A stretch of 64,000 nucleotides of DNA from an uncultured Clostridia bacterium (GTDB lineage Bacteria > Bacillota > Clostridia > Monoglobales > Monoglobaceae). Both the position numbers and the translations under genes were made by a program. The stretch covers positions 1 through 64,000 of the forward strand of contig CAKSFQ010000002.1 of assembly GCA_934454115.1 (NCBI GenBank), read 5' to 3'. This document shows, in pieces, positions 45,980 through 55,187 of this stretch. Below the pieces are notes generated by a model that worked only from the letters and a program-made list of their open reading frames with translations, made no database searches and was not told the origin of the DNA. Position 1 is the first letter of the stretch. The number at the start of each line of letters is the position of its first letter.

Positions 45980-47977
45980 ATGATAAAGAGATATATAGAA
46001 GCGTATAATTTTGAAAATGTAAATTTTAAGGATATATCCGATTTCGGTTATCCTGACGGCGGATTTGTGATAAGGCTAAGACTGCGTGAACAGCCCTGCG
46101 GTGCGGCAGAAATTTTGAATATCGGCGGCTGTGTGAAAATCGTGCAGCGGCTGTTGCGTCCGGAGGATGAAGCGAGCCTGAGCGACTATGCGGCGAGCGA
46201 GGGCTACCTTCAAAAGACAGATGAAAACGGTTGCGTGCCGGTTGTTGAGGTTTTGATAAATATGCACAGTGAGGAACAGCCGGATTGGAAGGAAATGCAG
46301 CTTGGCATAAATACGCTTATGTATGACATAACCGAAAAGGATTTGTACATAGTTTATGACACGGTAAATTTCCGACTGGTGTATGACGGTGTTGTTGTCA
46401 ACAATAATCTGCCGTTCGGAACACTTGACAAGCCGACGGGCGCGGCTGTGATAAAGCGCGAGCTTGTATCGGACATTACGTTCTCGGACGAAATCGGTAT
46501 GGCAAAATACTACAGAACATTTGAAACGCTTGATAAAAAGCTGAACTTTTATACTCCGTACGGGCATAACATATTTATCGGTGATGTGGTGAATTTCTAC
46601 CATGACGGAGTATATCACCTTTTATATATGCCGGACAGACATCATCATCAAAACAGATGGGGTGGAGGCGGACATCATTTTGAACATATGATAACGCGTG
46701 ATTTTGTTGACTGGGAAGACGTTGGACCGATCTGGGACATAGCAAAGCAGTGGCAGTCAACCGGAACGGGAACAATGTTTTTTCATAACGGAAAATACTA
46801 TGTGGCGTACGGACTGCATACCGACCGCACCATGCCGGAGGATAGGGTCTGCAACAAGGAGCTGCGGGAGTATGCCGAGAAAAACGGCGAGACGAAAATA
46901 ATTACCTATGACGAACTGAAAAAAAGAGGAATGTACCCAAGCGGAGCAAATTATTCAGTGAGTGATGACGGTATTCATTTTGTATGCGGCGAAAAGATAT
47001 TTAGTGCGTGCGAAAACCCGAGCGTATATTCAAACGGAGATAAACTTGTGATGTATGCAGGCTACGGCGACTGCTCCGCGTGGAGTGCGGAGGAGGTTGA
47101 CAAGCCATGGAAACGCTTGAACGAGCTGAAATTTGAGTGTTTCGAAAATGCGGCAATGCGAAACTCGTCGGAGTGTCCGTCATTTTTTGAATGGAACGGA
47201 TATAAATACCTGATAATGGGATTTACCGGATTTTGGAGGACGGAAAAGGACAGTAGCGAGTACATAGAGTACGCGTCAAAGGGATTTGATGTATATGAGG
47301 GATTGTCAGTTCCCATGGCAGCAAAGACGGATGATAACCGTGTCATACTTGCAGGCTGGATTGGCGGCATGGGCTGGGGGTCTATGGTAGTCCACCGTGA
47401 GCTTGTGCAGTATGAAAACGGTGACCTGGGCATGAGGTGGCTTCCTGAGCTTTTCCCGGAGATCTGCGAAACGGAAATAAACAAAAGTGACAACGGAATC
47501 ATTGAAATAGAGGAAAAATGTCCGTACTATTTCGAGGCGGAGGTTGACCCGAGCAATAGCAAAACTGCGGAAATTCGGCTTGTAGACGTTAAGGGCGACG
47601 CGTGTGAGCTGCGGCTGGATTTTGAAAAGAAAACGGCACAGTATGCGAGCTGCAGGAACGGAGAAACGGCGGCGGACATTCTGCCGATGTACAAAGCGAT
47701 AAAAACGGTTGAGCAAACAAATTTTGGGTTTGGTCTTGCGCCTGATGCGCTGCCGCATCGTTGCGGCGATTTTGCAATCGCTCATGTGAGGTACCCCGAA
47801 AAGCCCTTTAAGGCAAGAGTAATGGTTTACTACTTTGCGAAAAATGACTGTACAATAATAGATGCAGAGATTGCCGGTACAAGAACGATGATAACAAACA
47901 GAAAGGGATTTGTGCCGAAAAAAATTATTGTTAGCGACAATATAGAAAACACCGGATTGTATAAAGCTATGCTTTGA
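45980..47977 (+). CDS. divergent GH32-like five-bladed propeller glycosidase
   Basis: ATG 45980 follows GGAGG; there is no signal peptide, so the protein is probably cytoplasmic. Residues 1-180 are a beta-rich N-terminal region. The GH32-type propeller follows: IGDVVNFYHDGVYHLLYM fits the family's nucleophile block (usually NDPNG), HHFEHMITRDFVDWEDVGP the second block, and SSECPSFFEWNGYKYLI contains the EC acid/base pair. RVILAGWIGGMGWGSMVVHR fits the late GW block. The C-terminal 170 residues form a sandwich. Family 32 enzymes act on fructosides. The changed nucleophile block and the sedoheptulokinase-like neighbour raise the possibility of another ketosyl substrate. Codons are richer in ATA than in the upstream genes, hinting at a different origin. 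Confidence 0.8.
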   Translation: MIKRYIEAYNFENVNFKDISDFGYPDGGFVIRLRLREQPCGAAEILNIGGCVKIVQRLLRPEDEASLSDYAASEGYLQKTDENGCVPVVEVLINMHSEEQPDWKEMQLGINTLMYDITEKDLYIVYDTVNFRLVYDGVVVNNNLPFGTLDKPTGAAVIKRELVSDITFSDEIGMAKYYRTFETLDKKLNFYTPYGHNIFIGDVVNFYHDGVYHLLYMPDRHHHQNRWGGGGHHFEHMITRDFVDWEDVGPIWDIAKQWQSTGTGTMFFHNGKYYVAYGLHTDRTMPEDRVCNKELREYAEKNGETKIITYDELKKRGMYPSGANYSVSDDGIHFVCGEKIFSACENPSVYSNGDKLVMYAGYGDCSAWSAEEVDKPWKRLNELKFECFENAAMRNSSECPSFFEWNGYKYLIMGFTGFWRTEKDSSEYIEYASKGFDVYEGLSVPMAAKTDDNRVILAGWIGGMGWGSMVVHRELVQYENGDLGMRWLPELFPEICETEINKSDNGIIEIEEKCPYYFEAEVDPSNSKTAEIRLVDVKGDACELRLDFEKKTAQYASCRNGETAADILPMYKAIKTVEQTNFGFGLAPDALPHRCGDFAIAHVRYPEKPFKARVMVYYFAKNDCTIIDAEIAGTRTMITNRKGFVPKKIIVSDNIENTGLYKAML

Positions 47978-48003
47978 GCCCTGGCTGAAAGGAAGAAAAG
48001 TTG

Positions 48004-49278
48004 ATGAAAGCAATAGGAATTGATATAGGAACAACAAGCGTGTGCGGCATCTTAATTGATGCTGCAACAGGCTGTGTTGAGAAGTCTGTCACCCAAAACA
48101 GCAATGCGTTTATCGAAGGCTGTGCCAAGTGGGAAAAAATTCAGTCGGTTGATAAAATTATGACCGTTGCAACGGAGATTCTTGAAGATCTGATTGCCGA
48201 GAGCAGTGATGTTGGTGTTATCGGAGTTACCGGGCAGATGCATGGAATTGTCTACACGGACAAGGACGGAAACGCCGTAAGCCCGCTTTACACATGGCAG
48301 GACGGACGTGGGAATCTGCCGTACAAAGACACAACTTATGCAAAGTATTTAAACAGTTTTTCCGGCTACGGAAATGTAACGGATTTTTATAACGCCGAAA
48401 ACGGAATAAAGCCGGAATGTGCAGTTAGCTACTGCACAATTCACGATTATTTTGTAATGCGGCTTTGTGAACTGAAAAAGCCGATTATGCACACGAGCGA
48501 TGCTGCGAGCTTCGGCTGCTATGATTTGGAGAATAATAGATTTTATTATGACTGCACGGCAGAGATTACGGGGAATTACCGTATTGCGGGCGAGTACAAA
48601 GGGATACCCGTGAGCATTGCAATAGGAGACAATCAAGCGAGCGTTTTTTCAACTCTTGCAGATGAGGACGATGTTCTGGTGAATATCGGAACAGGGAGTC
48701 AGATTTCGGTAATTTCGGATAAAATCGCAGACAGCGCACAGATTGAAACAAGACCGTATTTCGAGGGGAAATACCTTTTGGCAGGCGCGGCACTTTGCGG
48801 AGGCAGGGCATATTCATTGCTTAAAAGCTTTTATGCAAAAACATTTGGGTACATAAAAAAGTTTGATGATGATGAAGTATATAAAATTATGAATGATATG
48901 CTGAAAGACGCAAAGGAAAGCTCATTTAAGGTTGACACACGGTTTGCGGGTACAAGATTAAATTCCGAAATAACAGGTGGCATATCGGGAATAACAACCG
49001 AGAATTTCACTCCGTCCGCACTTACATACGGTGTGCTTTGCGGAATGGCAGACGAGCTTTTAAATCTGTATGAGCAAATGGGTGTCCGTAAAAGCGGAAT
49101 TGTCGGATCGGGTAACGGAATACGGAAAAATAGAGTCCTTGTTAGGATTTTTGAAGAAAAGTTCGGTGCAAAAATGAAGATACCGAAACACCTTGAGGAG
49201 GCCGCGGTCGGTGCGGCAATGTTTGGAATGATTGCCTGCGGAAAATTTAAAAATGCCAAAGAGGTGCAGATTTTTTGA
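48004..49278 (+). CDS. FGGY family carbohydrate kinase, sedoheptulokinase-like
   Basis: ATG 48004 is preferred over the in-frame TTG at 48001; AAGGAAG lies upstream. 424 aa. N-terminal phosphate-binding block IGIDIGTTSVCGILID, substrate block GVTGQMHGIVY, central VNIGTGSQISV and C-terminal GSGNGIRKNRVL with EEAAVGAAMFG are all features of the hexokinase/actin-fold FGGY kinases. The TGQMHG and GSGNGIRKN forms resemble sedoheptulokinases rather than xylulokinases or glycerol kinases. It probably phosphorylates a ketose released by the GH32-like enzyme 26 bp upstream. Substrate not certain. Confidence 0.85.
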   Translation: MKAIGIDIGTTSVCGILIDAATGCVEKSVTQNSNAFIEGCAKWEKIQSVDKIMTVATEILEDLIAESSDVGVIGVTGQMHGIVYTDKDGNAVSPLYTWQDGRGNLPYKDTTYAKYLNSFSGYGNVTDFYNAENGIKPECAVSYCTIHDYFVMRLCELKKPIMHTSDAASFGCYDLENNRFYYDCTAEITGNYRIAGEYKGIPVSIAIGDNQASVFSTLADEDDVLVNIGTGSQISVISDKIADSAQIETRPYFEGKYLLAGAALCGGRAYSLLKSFYAKTFGYIKKFDDDEVYKIMNDMLKDAKESSFKVDTRFAGTRLNSEITGGISGITTENFTPSALTYGVLCGMADELLNLYEQMGVRKSGIVGSGNGIRKNRVLVRIFEEKFGAKMKIPKHLEEAAVGAAMFGMIACGKFKNAKEVQIF

Positions 49279-49336
49279 GGCCGCGTGTGAGATTTTTTCT
49301 GTACATTTGATTTCTTTATAACAAAATATCAGTTTT

Positions 49337-49634
49337 TAGTGGGCAGGATAGCCGAGCTTAGCCGAAAGTGAGCAATCCGAACCCCGATTTTGGGAGGCGG
49401 ATTTCCGCTTTCGCTGCGCCCAATACTCGGCAATCCGTTAGGATTACCTCCGTTTTTGCTTATGCTGCAACCAAAAATCCGCTCTCTCAAAATTCTGCGA
49501 CCTGAAAAGGATTCCGTTTTGAGCAGATTTTGGTGCGGAAGATGCAGCAAGGATCGTCGCGGAGCGTCAATGACAAGCCGGAAGATGCCGAAATTTTTCT
49601 TTTCAGACGGGCTTAGACTACTTTCTTTTAGTTA
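49337..49634. repeat. ~290-bp interspersed structured repeat, copy 1
   Basis: Direct copy of 54861-55144, about 90% identical by eye in the core, with clusters of change at both ends. It contains the hairpin GGCAATCC-GTTA-GGATTACC (one mismatch here) and a long imperfect stem pairing about 49470-49491 with about 49517-49534. TAGCCGAAAGTGAGC (49359-49373) resembles the reverse complement of the right end of copy 2. It encodes no credible protein. It could be a non-coding RNA or a MITE-like element. Confidence 0.85.
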
Positions 49635-49752
49635 CCCCAAGTTCTCAGTGGCATTGTCCATTTCTTTGTTGCCTCAAATGTCGCAAAAAACTTTTTGCAG
49701 TTGTACGATATTCTCCAAATGGCGTGATGAAGCGCCCTTTTGCTTGTGACAG

Positions 49753-50635
49753 TTACCTATTGGATGCAGTATCATCGTCCGGTACATTATAAGGGAGAGT
49801 AAATACGATGGCGGTTCCTTTGCCGTAAACGCTGTAAATATCAATTCCGTATTCGTCGCCGAAGTATAGCTTAATTCTGTCATTGGTGTTTTTAAACCGA
49901 TATTTTTGCAAGCCGTGCCGCTCGTGATATGATTTCGTATACTCAAAAGCGTATCGCGCGTCATTCCTTTGCCGTTGTCCCTAATGATGATTTTTACAAT
50001 ATCTTTCCTGTGATATGCTTTTATTTTAATCCTAATTTTTTGATCCTTGTCGAATTCGCCGTGTTTAAAAGTATTTTCAAGGATAGGCTGAAAAAGAAAG
50101 TTGATGACGTTGCAGAAATACAGACTTTTGTCAATATCTACGGTGATTTCAAGTCTGTCCTCAAGAATCGTTTTTTGCATATCGAGATAAACATTGGTAT
50201 ATTTCAGTTCATCCTTCAGCGGAAGTATGCTCTGGCCACGACTGATGCCCTGGCGGAAAAATCTACTGAGAAGAATAACCAGTGTTCCCGCGCGATCGTC
50301 ACCCATATCGATCAGTGAATTTATAATCTCTAGGATATTGTATAAAAAGTGCGGTGTAATCTGTGACTGCAGCGCCTTTAATTCAAGCTCGTTTTCCTTT
50401 ATTTTATGCACGTACAGTCATCAATCAGGGAGTTTACACGTGCTTTCATGTTCTTTACTGCCATAACGAGAAGATCAAGTTCATCGCCGCTGTCAGAGTC
50501 CTTAATGGGTGTGTTTTTTAAAAGCGCCGACTGAACATCGTTGATCGGAGACAGAATGTGATGATCGATTCTGTGAATCTGTATAATGATAAGCAGCATT
50601 GTTGACAGGAGTTCTGAAAGAGAGTGCGGAGTAGT
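49753..50635 (-). pseudogene. frameshifted, N-terminally truncated YesM-type histidine kinase
   Basis: Reading on the minus strand from 50635: the end of a membrane helix (LLSTMLLIIIQ), HAMP (LSPINDVQSAL), His_kinase (QITPHFLYNILEIIN) and ATPase motifs (LFQPILENTFKHG, DNGKGM, NIGLK). The frame breaks twice. Near 50405 one base seems missing between DDCT and HKIKENELE. Near 49895 a run of five A should be six, after which the other frame gives NTNDRIKLYFGDEYGI and ends at 49753. The extracellular sensor part is absent, since the remnant starts directly after the in-frame stop of the EamA gene. It is inactive unless the indels are sequencing errors. Confidence 0.8.
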
Positions 50636-51586
50636 TTAAAGCGCAGAGGTACGGAATAAAATTTTTTTAAAATCCACTGCTGCTAAAATTCCGCATACAA
50701 CCACCAAAACCGCGCAGCTTATTGTTTTAAAATCCCAAATGCCGTAGTCTCGCATCAACACTACGGAAAAGAATATCGCCCATGCAGTATAGGTAATGTT
50801 CAGCCCCATTGCTTTCGCCGTTCCGATTCGTGCTATTGCTTTGTAATAAAGCAAATATGATACGGTTGCGAAAAAAGCGGCTATGGCAATTGTCGCTATT
50901 ATGGGCATATTTGCGGCAGAAAATAACGCTGTAGTAAAATGCACTCCCTTAAGACACGGAATAATAATCAGTCCATAAATCAAAGCCGAAATAAGCTGCC
51001 GCAGCTGCAATGCATCGCCGCTTTTTATGTCTTTTTCGCGCATACACTTGGATAAAATTACGCCTTCCGTTCCCCAGCCGAATGAACACATAATTACGCC
51101 AAGTAATCCCACCTGAAAATTCTTTATATCAATATCCGGAGAATAGCTCAGTCCCCAAACACCAAGCAGCGTACAAAATAAGAAAATCCACTGATACCAC
51201 TTAATTTTTTCTTTGAGAAATACATATGCCAAAACCGCACCTATTGCAGGATATATTGCACTCGCAACAGCGCCGATCGAAGCGCCCATATAATTGACCG
51301 CAAGCACATATCCGGTCATACCGATCGGTCCGCCTATTGCGGAGGATACGATCAAAAGTCGAAATGTCTTTGTTTTGCATATCATGAATAGATCTTTCAG
51401 TCTGCCTCTGCTGCCGTTTACTGCCAGCAAAAAGAGTGCGGATATTCCGTCATGGATCAATGTGCTTACAAACGGAGCCAAAAATATTCCCTCTGCGCTT
51501 GAAACAAACGGTGACATGGATAAAGCAATACCAAGGATTACCGTTTCCAGCGCCCAGGTAATTCCGGCAAAAACACCGCAAAGCAT
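50636..51586 (-). CDS. EamA/DMT superfamily transporter
   Basis: Inner-membrane protein of 316 aa with about ten hydrophobic segments in two EamA halves. The first half ends in SAIYPAIGAVLAYVFLKEKI and the second in GLNITYTAWAIFFSVVLM, both typical DMT family motifs. It starts 2 bp after the HAD phosphatase gene, so the two form an operon transcribed from 52371. Substrates of this family are metabolites or drugs; none can be assigned. Its stop codon lies in the same frame as, and directly precedes, the kinase remnant. Confidence 0.85.
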   Translation of the reverse strand: MLCGVFAGITWALETVILGIALSMSPFVSSAEGIFLAPFVSTLIHDGISALFLLAVNGSRGRLKDLFMICKTKTFRLLIVSSAIGGPIGMTGYVLAVNYMGASIGAVASAIYPAIGAVLAYVFLKEKIKWYQWIFLFCTLLGVWGLSYSPDIDIKNFQVGLLGVIMCSFGWGTEGVILSKCMREKDIKSGDALQLRQLISALIYGLIIIPCLKGVHFTTALFSAANMPIIATIAIAAFFATVSYLLYYKAIARIGTAKAMGLNITYTAWAIFFSVVLMRDYGIWDFKTISCAVLVVVCGILAAVDFKKILFRTSAL

Positions 51587-51588
51587 CG

Positions 51589-52311
51589 TTAGCCCTCCTT
51601 TATTACGTTAAACAAATGCGAAATATCGGGAATAACTGCATCTGCATAGGGTATGAGTCGTTCACGGCTATTTGCGGTTTCCCCTACGCCTATTACAGAA
51701 ATCCCGGCATTGCGTGCAAAACGTATATCGGTCATTGTATCTCCTACCATCAACGCTTTTTGAGGGGGAATACGGAATTCGTTTAAAAAATCCAATGCAC
51801 ACCCGGGATTTGGTTTAATCGGATTTATGCCGTCGTCGGTATAGATTTTTTCAAATAAGTCCTCTATTCCGAGTTTTTCCAGACACTTATGTGTAATTTG
51901 CAGATCGTCCGTAGTCACAACGGCAAGCTTTATGCCGCCATTCTTTAGTTTTTCGAGCACACCTCTGATATTTGCGCAGGTTGGCTCGATTTTTTCCGAA
52001 TCGGCATTATCGTTATACGCAGAAACCGTCATTTTTACAATATCCGTATCAGAAATGTCAACGTCGAACTCCCGTAGAATTTCACCTATTGCCAATGCAA
52101 TTTGCTCATAGGTGCCCTTGCATAAAAGTCCGTCAATGTCTGCGGTATCATCGGAGATGCCCAAAGCCTCAAGCAGTCTGCTCATGGGAATATCGTCCCT
52201 GTTAAGCTGCTGTAAAATATCCCTTATGACGCAGCGGGAAACATTAACCCAAAAGCTGTCGAATTTCATTAATGTTCCGTCTTTATCAAAAATTATCGCC
52301 TGTATATCCAA
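51589..52311 (-). CDS. HAD superfamily phosphatase, phosphoglycolate phosphatase-like
   Basis: Cytoplasmic phosphatase of 240 aa. It starts with TTG at 52311, with GGAG 9 nt upstream; no in-frame ATG is available. Motif I is FDKDGTL, motif II VVTTDD, then KPNPG and motif IV VGDTMTDIRFARNAG, with a helical cap between motifs I and II. It hydrolyses a phosphate ester from a small metabolite by the family mechanism; the actual substrate is unknown. It is the first gene of the operon with the EamA transporter, with promoter at 52343-52371. Confidence 0.88.
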   Translation of the reverse strand: MDIQAIIFDKDGTLMKFDSFWVNVSRCVIRDILQQLNRDDIPMSRLLEALGISDDTADIDGLLCKGTYEQIALAIGEILREFDVDISDTDIVKMTVSAYNDNADSEKIEPTCANIRGVLEKLKNGGIKLAVVTTDDLQITHKCLEKLGIEDLFEKIYTDDGINPIKPNPGCALDFLNEFRIPPQKALMVGDTMTDIRFARNAGISVIGVGETANSRERLIPYADAVIPDISHLFNVIKEG

Positions 52312-52342
52312 CTGCCATCACTCCACAAAATATACTACTTAC

Positions 52343-52371
52343 AGTATACAGTCTTTTATTGTATTTTGCAA
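52343..52371 (-). promoter_or_regulatory. sigma-A promoter for HAD/EamA operon
   Basis: On the minus strand: TTGCAA (52371-52366), 17 bp, TATACT (52348-52343). Confidence 0.75.
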
Positions 52372-52419
52372 TATATTTTCTGAAATATCATTTATATAGT
52401 TGTCTCGTAAGAGAGTGTG

Positions 52420-52459
52420 AAAAGGGACGAAGCCGCCAAAGCGCGACACCGTCCCTTTT
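52420..52459 (-). terminator. terminator after the SH3/copper-amine-oxidase-like gene
   Basis: A 10-bp stem (52420-52429 with 52450-52459) lies 27 bp after the stop at 52487 on the minus strand. The stem ends in four A/T pairs that supply a short U-tract. Confidence 0.7.
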
Positions 52460-52486
52460 TGCTTTGATATTTAGTATATTCAAAAA

Positions 52487-54682
52487 TCAACCCACTATCT
52501 CATCCGGATCATCGTATGCGGTTCTGGCAGGAATGACCCAAATCATCTGCGTGCTTTCGTCCCACTCAACGCGGCAATCCAGCGCATCTGTGATATCGCG
52601 AAGCTTAAAGTAATTGTTGTCATTGATATTGTAGCAGGTTGCCTTAATCGGCACACCGTCAAGTGTTAAAAATGCCGACGATGAAAGAGCTGTTCTTTCG
52701 GCGCCGTCACCCGGTGTTAATTCGCCGCCGACCGATGTGTAATCATAAAAGCTTAACATATCAATAGAATTTGTTGCACCGTCATACTTAATGTCAAAGC
52801 TTTTAATGGTTCCGTCAAGAATTTTTGCAATATCTCTGAGCTTAAAGTAGTTGTTGTCATCAATGTTATATGCGACGGTGTTATATTTAAGTCCGTCCAG
52901 GCAAAGAGTCTGAGTTTTTGCAACAGAGTTTTTGCTGAATCCGTTTCCGGGATAATAGGTAAAGGTATCTTGCATATCATCCTCATGAACCAGATAGCGG
53001 ATCTCGCCGTCATAGAAAATTGTGTAGATTTTTCCTGTTATCATCCAAGGATCTATATCGGAGGGATCGACTCCGGGAATATCCAGCATATCTGCATCGC
53101 GGTCAAACGAATACTCTTCAATACCGTATACATTTACCCATTCTCTGTCGTGGATTTTATTGATATCACCGTTGTTTGAACTTACCCACTCGACGTACTC
53201 CAACATTTTATTCTCATCAGCATTGATATATCCAAAACGGTACTCTTTCAGCTTTGCAAGTCCCTCGGCCGAATAGGTCAGCTCGCCCCATTCGCCCCAA
53301 GGCGTATCCACAGACAGAACGCCGATCGGTGCACCGAGCGCCGCTGTGTCGGCTGCGGACAGGGTTTTTGTAAATTCCTCGAGATTACTTGTCGGAATAT
53401 AACATACCTTTGAATTAAACCAGATTTTCGAATTTACTCCGTCATAGTCTTTCTCGATAACATCGATTGCCGTACCCTTTTTCACCGAACCGACAACCGA
53501 AGAACCGTCAGAAATATCACAGCCAACGGCTGCGATTGCTTTGTATTGCGTAGTCGGCTTTTCGGTGTTTGCAAGCTGCATATTTACATACTTTGCATCA
53601 ACATAGTAAAGGCCTTTCTTATAGTAAATCTTGTAATGACCGTTCTGCGGGGTGGCATCTACAATCTGAAGCGACTGGTTGATTTTAATAACGCCCGATT
53701 TTACATAATCCGTATCATCGGGAGTGGTTTTAACCATCAAAAGACCGGTTGCTTTGCCTACCGCCTCAATTTTCGGGGCTGTTGATACCTGATTGTTAAT
53801 ATCTAAAATATAACAATTTTTTCTCGGCAGGAAATATACGGCAGGTTTCCAGCTTGTGAAAGCAGTGCCGTCTTTCTCACCGCACTGTCTGATTGAACCG
53901 CGCGATTCGTCAACGCCGCCCTCACTCCATATGGCAACCCAATTCTCGTTATAGGCAACAACCTCAAACTCGTTCGTTGTTGTAGCATAAAACGCGGTGT
54001 TTGCGTTTGCTTCTGTTCTGCTTTTTTCGGAAAACAGGGGCTCATACCCTATTGCTCTGAGCTCATCAAGTCTTCTGGCGTGATAGTTCATCGGCGGATT
54101 GCCGGGATAGAACGAGGCTTTTACCGAACCGATTTTTCCCTCATCACCAATATGTACAATAGCCATTCCCACAAGCGGCAACGAAGCAGGACGGTCGTGT
54201 CTTACCCATTCTGTTGGTACCTTGGCATAAAAATTCCTCTCTTTGCCCTCGGTTGTTTTGCTTCCGCCGTAGATGTAATCGGAAAGGAATGTCATCTCTA
54301 TGGCATGCTGATACTTGTCGGTATCGGAAGATGCCCATTGCTTATTTAGTTCCTTTTCGGCAGTCTTGCCGGCTTCCAGTATCGGTGTTGTCTCCCGCGC
54401 TGTTGTATAAGCGAGGACATATCCGACTGTGCCGTCCGAAAGCTGAATTTTATGAAACTTTCGATTATCCTCTCCGACGACATAGGGCTCTAAAACCGTC
54501 ACTCTGGCGCCCTTGCTGACTTCACTGATACCACCTGAATAAGTGGGATTCTTGGTAACCATTACAGTGCCGCCGTATGTAACATAGGCAGTATCGCCTG
54601 CCTTTATTTCGGCTGCAGCAGACGCAACAGTACAAAGCAGCATCAATGTGCAAAGCGCTGCCGTTAAAATTTTTTTCAACAC
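52487..54682 (-). CDS. secreted SH3-like protein with two copper-amine-oxidase N-like repeats
   Basis: GTG 54682 follows AGGAGG at 7 nt. The signal peptide ends near ASAAAEI. An SH3-like segment follows (about residues 28-95, with GGISEVSKGARVTVLEPY and DGTVGYVLAYTT), then about 200 residues without a recognised domain, and further SH3-like repeats (about 300-450, GHYKIYYKKGLYYVDAKYV). Near the end are two repeats of the copper amine oxidase N-terminal-like type: DGLKYNTVAYNIDDNNYFKL and DGVPIKATCYNINDNNYFKL, the second followed by VEWDESTQMIWV. Such repeats occur in cell-surface proteins of Clostridia and are not oxidases. It is probably cell-wall associated; function unknown. Confidence 0.85.
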   Translation of the reverse strand: MLKKILTAALCTLMLLCTVASAAAEIKAGDTAYVTYGGTVMVTKNPTYSGGISEVSKGARVTVLEPYVVGEDNRKFHKIQLSDGTVGYVLAYTTARETTPILEAGKTAEKELNKQWASSDTDKYQHAIEMTFLSDYIYGGSKTTEGKERNFYAKVPTEWVRHDRPASLPLVGMAIVHIGDEGKIGSVKASFYPGNPPMNYHARRLDELRAIGYEPLFSEKSRTEANANTAFYATTTNEFEVVAYNENWVAIWSEGGVDESRGSIRQCGEKDGTAFTSWKPAVYFLPRKNCYILDINNQVSTAPKIEAVGKATGLLMVKTTPDDTDYVKSGVIKINQSLQIVDATPQNGHYKIYYKKGLYYVDAKYVNMQLANTEKPTTQYKAIAAVGCDISDGSSVVGSVKKGTAIDVIEKDYDGVNSKIWFNSKVCYIPTSNLEEFTKTLSAADTAALGAPIGVLSVDTPWGEWGELTYSAEGLAKLKEYRFGYINADENKMLEYVEWVSSNNGDINKIHDREWVNVYGIEEYSFDRDADMLDIPGVDPSDIDPWMITGKIYTIFYDGEIRYLVHEDDMQDTFTYYPGNGFSKNSVAKTQTLCLDGLKYNTVAYNIDDNNYFKLRDIAKILDGTIKSFDIKYDGATNSIDMLSFYDYTSVGGELTPGDGAERTALSSSAFLTLDGVPIKATCYNINDNNYFKLRDITDALDCRVEWDESTQMIWVIPARTAYDDPDEIVG

Positions 54683-54734
54683 AACAATTCCTCCTTTTAT
54701 TTTTGCGTCGATTTATTGGAAGTTACATGCTATC

Positions 54735-54763
54735 ATTATATACTACATTGATGCATTATGCAA
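54735..54763 (-). promoter_or_regulatory. sigma-A promoter for the SH3 protein gene
   Basis: On the minus strand: TTGCAT (54763-54758), 17 bp, perfect TATAAT (54740-54735), about 53 bp before the GTG start. Confidence 0.8.
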
Positions 54764-54860
54764 TGGGGTTTGCAAAATTTTTGTCAAATGCAAAAAAAAC
54801 GATTGTTGATTTCTATCTCTTGATTATTTCTTTTATGTGTGTTAAAATGTTCATATCTGG

Positions 54861-55144
54861 TAGTGGGTAGGCACACGGGAGTAATCCGAGCTCCGATTTT
54901 GGGAGGCGGATTTCCGCTTTCGCTGCGCCCAATACTCGGCAATCCGTTAGGATTGCCTCCGTTTTTGCTTATGTTGCAACCAAAAATCCGCTCTCTCAAA
55001 ATTCTACAACCTGGCAAGGATTCCATTTTGAGCAGATTTTGGTGCGGAAGATGCAGCAAGGCTCGGCGCGAAGCAAAGATGACAAGCCGAAAGGCGCCGA
55101 AATTTTGCCTTTTCAGGCGGGCTTAGCTCGCTCCCTTTCGGCTA
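54861..55144. repeat. ~290-bp interspersed structured repeat, copy 2
   Basis: Same orientation as 49337-49634. It carries a perfect hairpin GGCAATCC-GTTA-GGATTGCC (54937-54956), GGAGGC pairing with GCCTCC (54902-54907 with 54955-54960, alternative to the end of the hairpin), and a long imperfect stem between CCAAAAATCCGCTC and GAGCAGATTTTGG. The right end, when reverse complemented, gives TAGCCGAAAGGGAGC, close to the left motif of copy 1. Confidence 0.85.
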
Positions 55145-55187
55145 TATTTAAAAAGAGCACAGATAGCATGTAAAAGGAGATTGTAGT

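Noticed and set aside
45789..45983. 64-codon open frame before the GH32-like gene
   Set aside because: It contains the promoter at 45793-45821, has no ribosome binding site and reads as low-complexity hydrophobic text.
49329..49749. Open frames on both strands inside the first repeat copy, with counterparts in the second copy
   Set aside because: The similarity between copies follows from the DNA repeat. The peptides have no domain or ribosome binding site, and the frames end differently outside the repeat. A tiny conserved protein is not fully excluded, but structure at DNA/RNA level explains it better.
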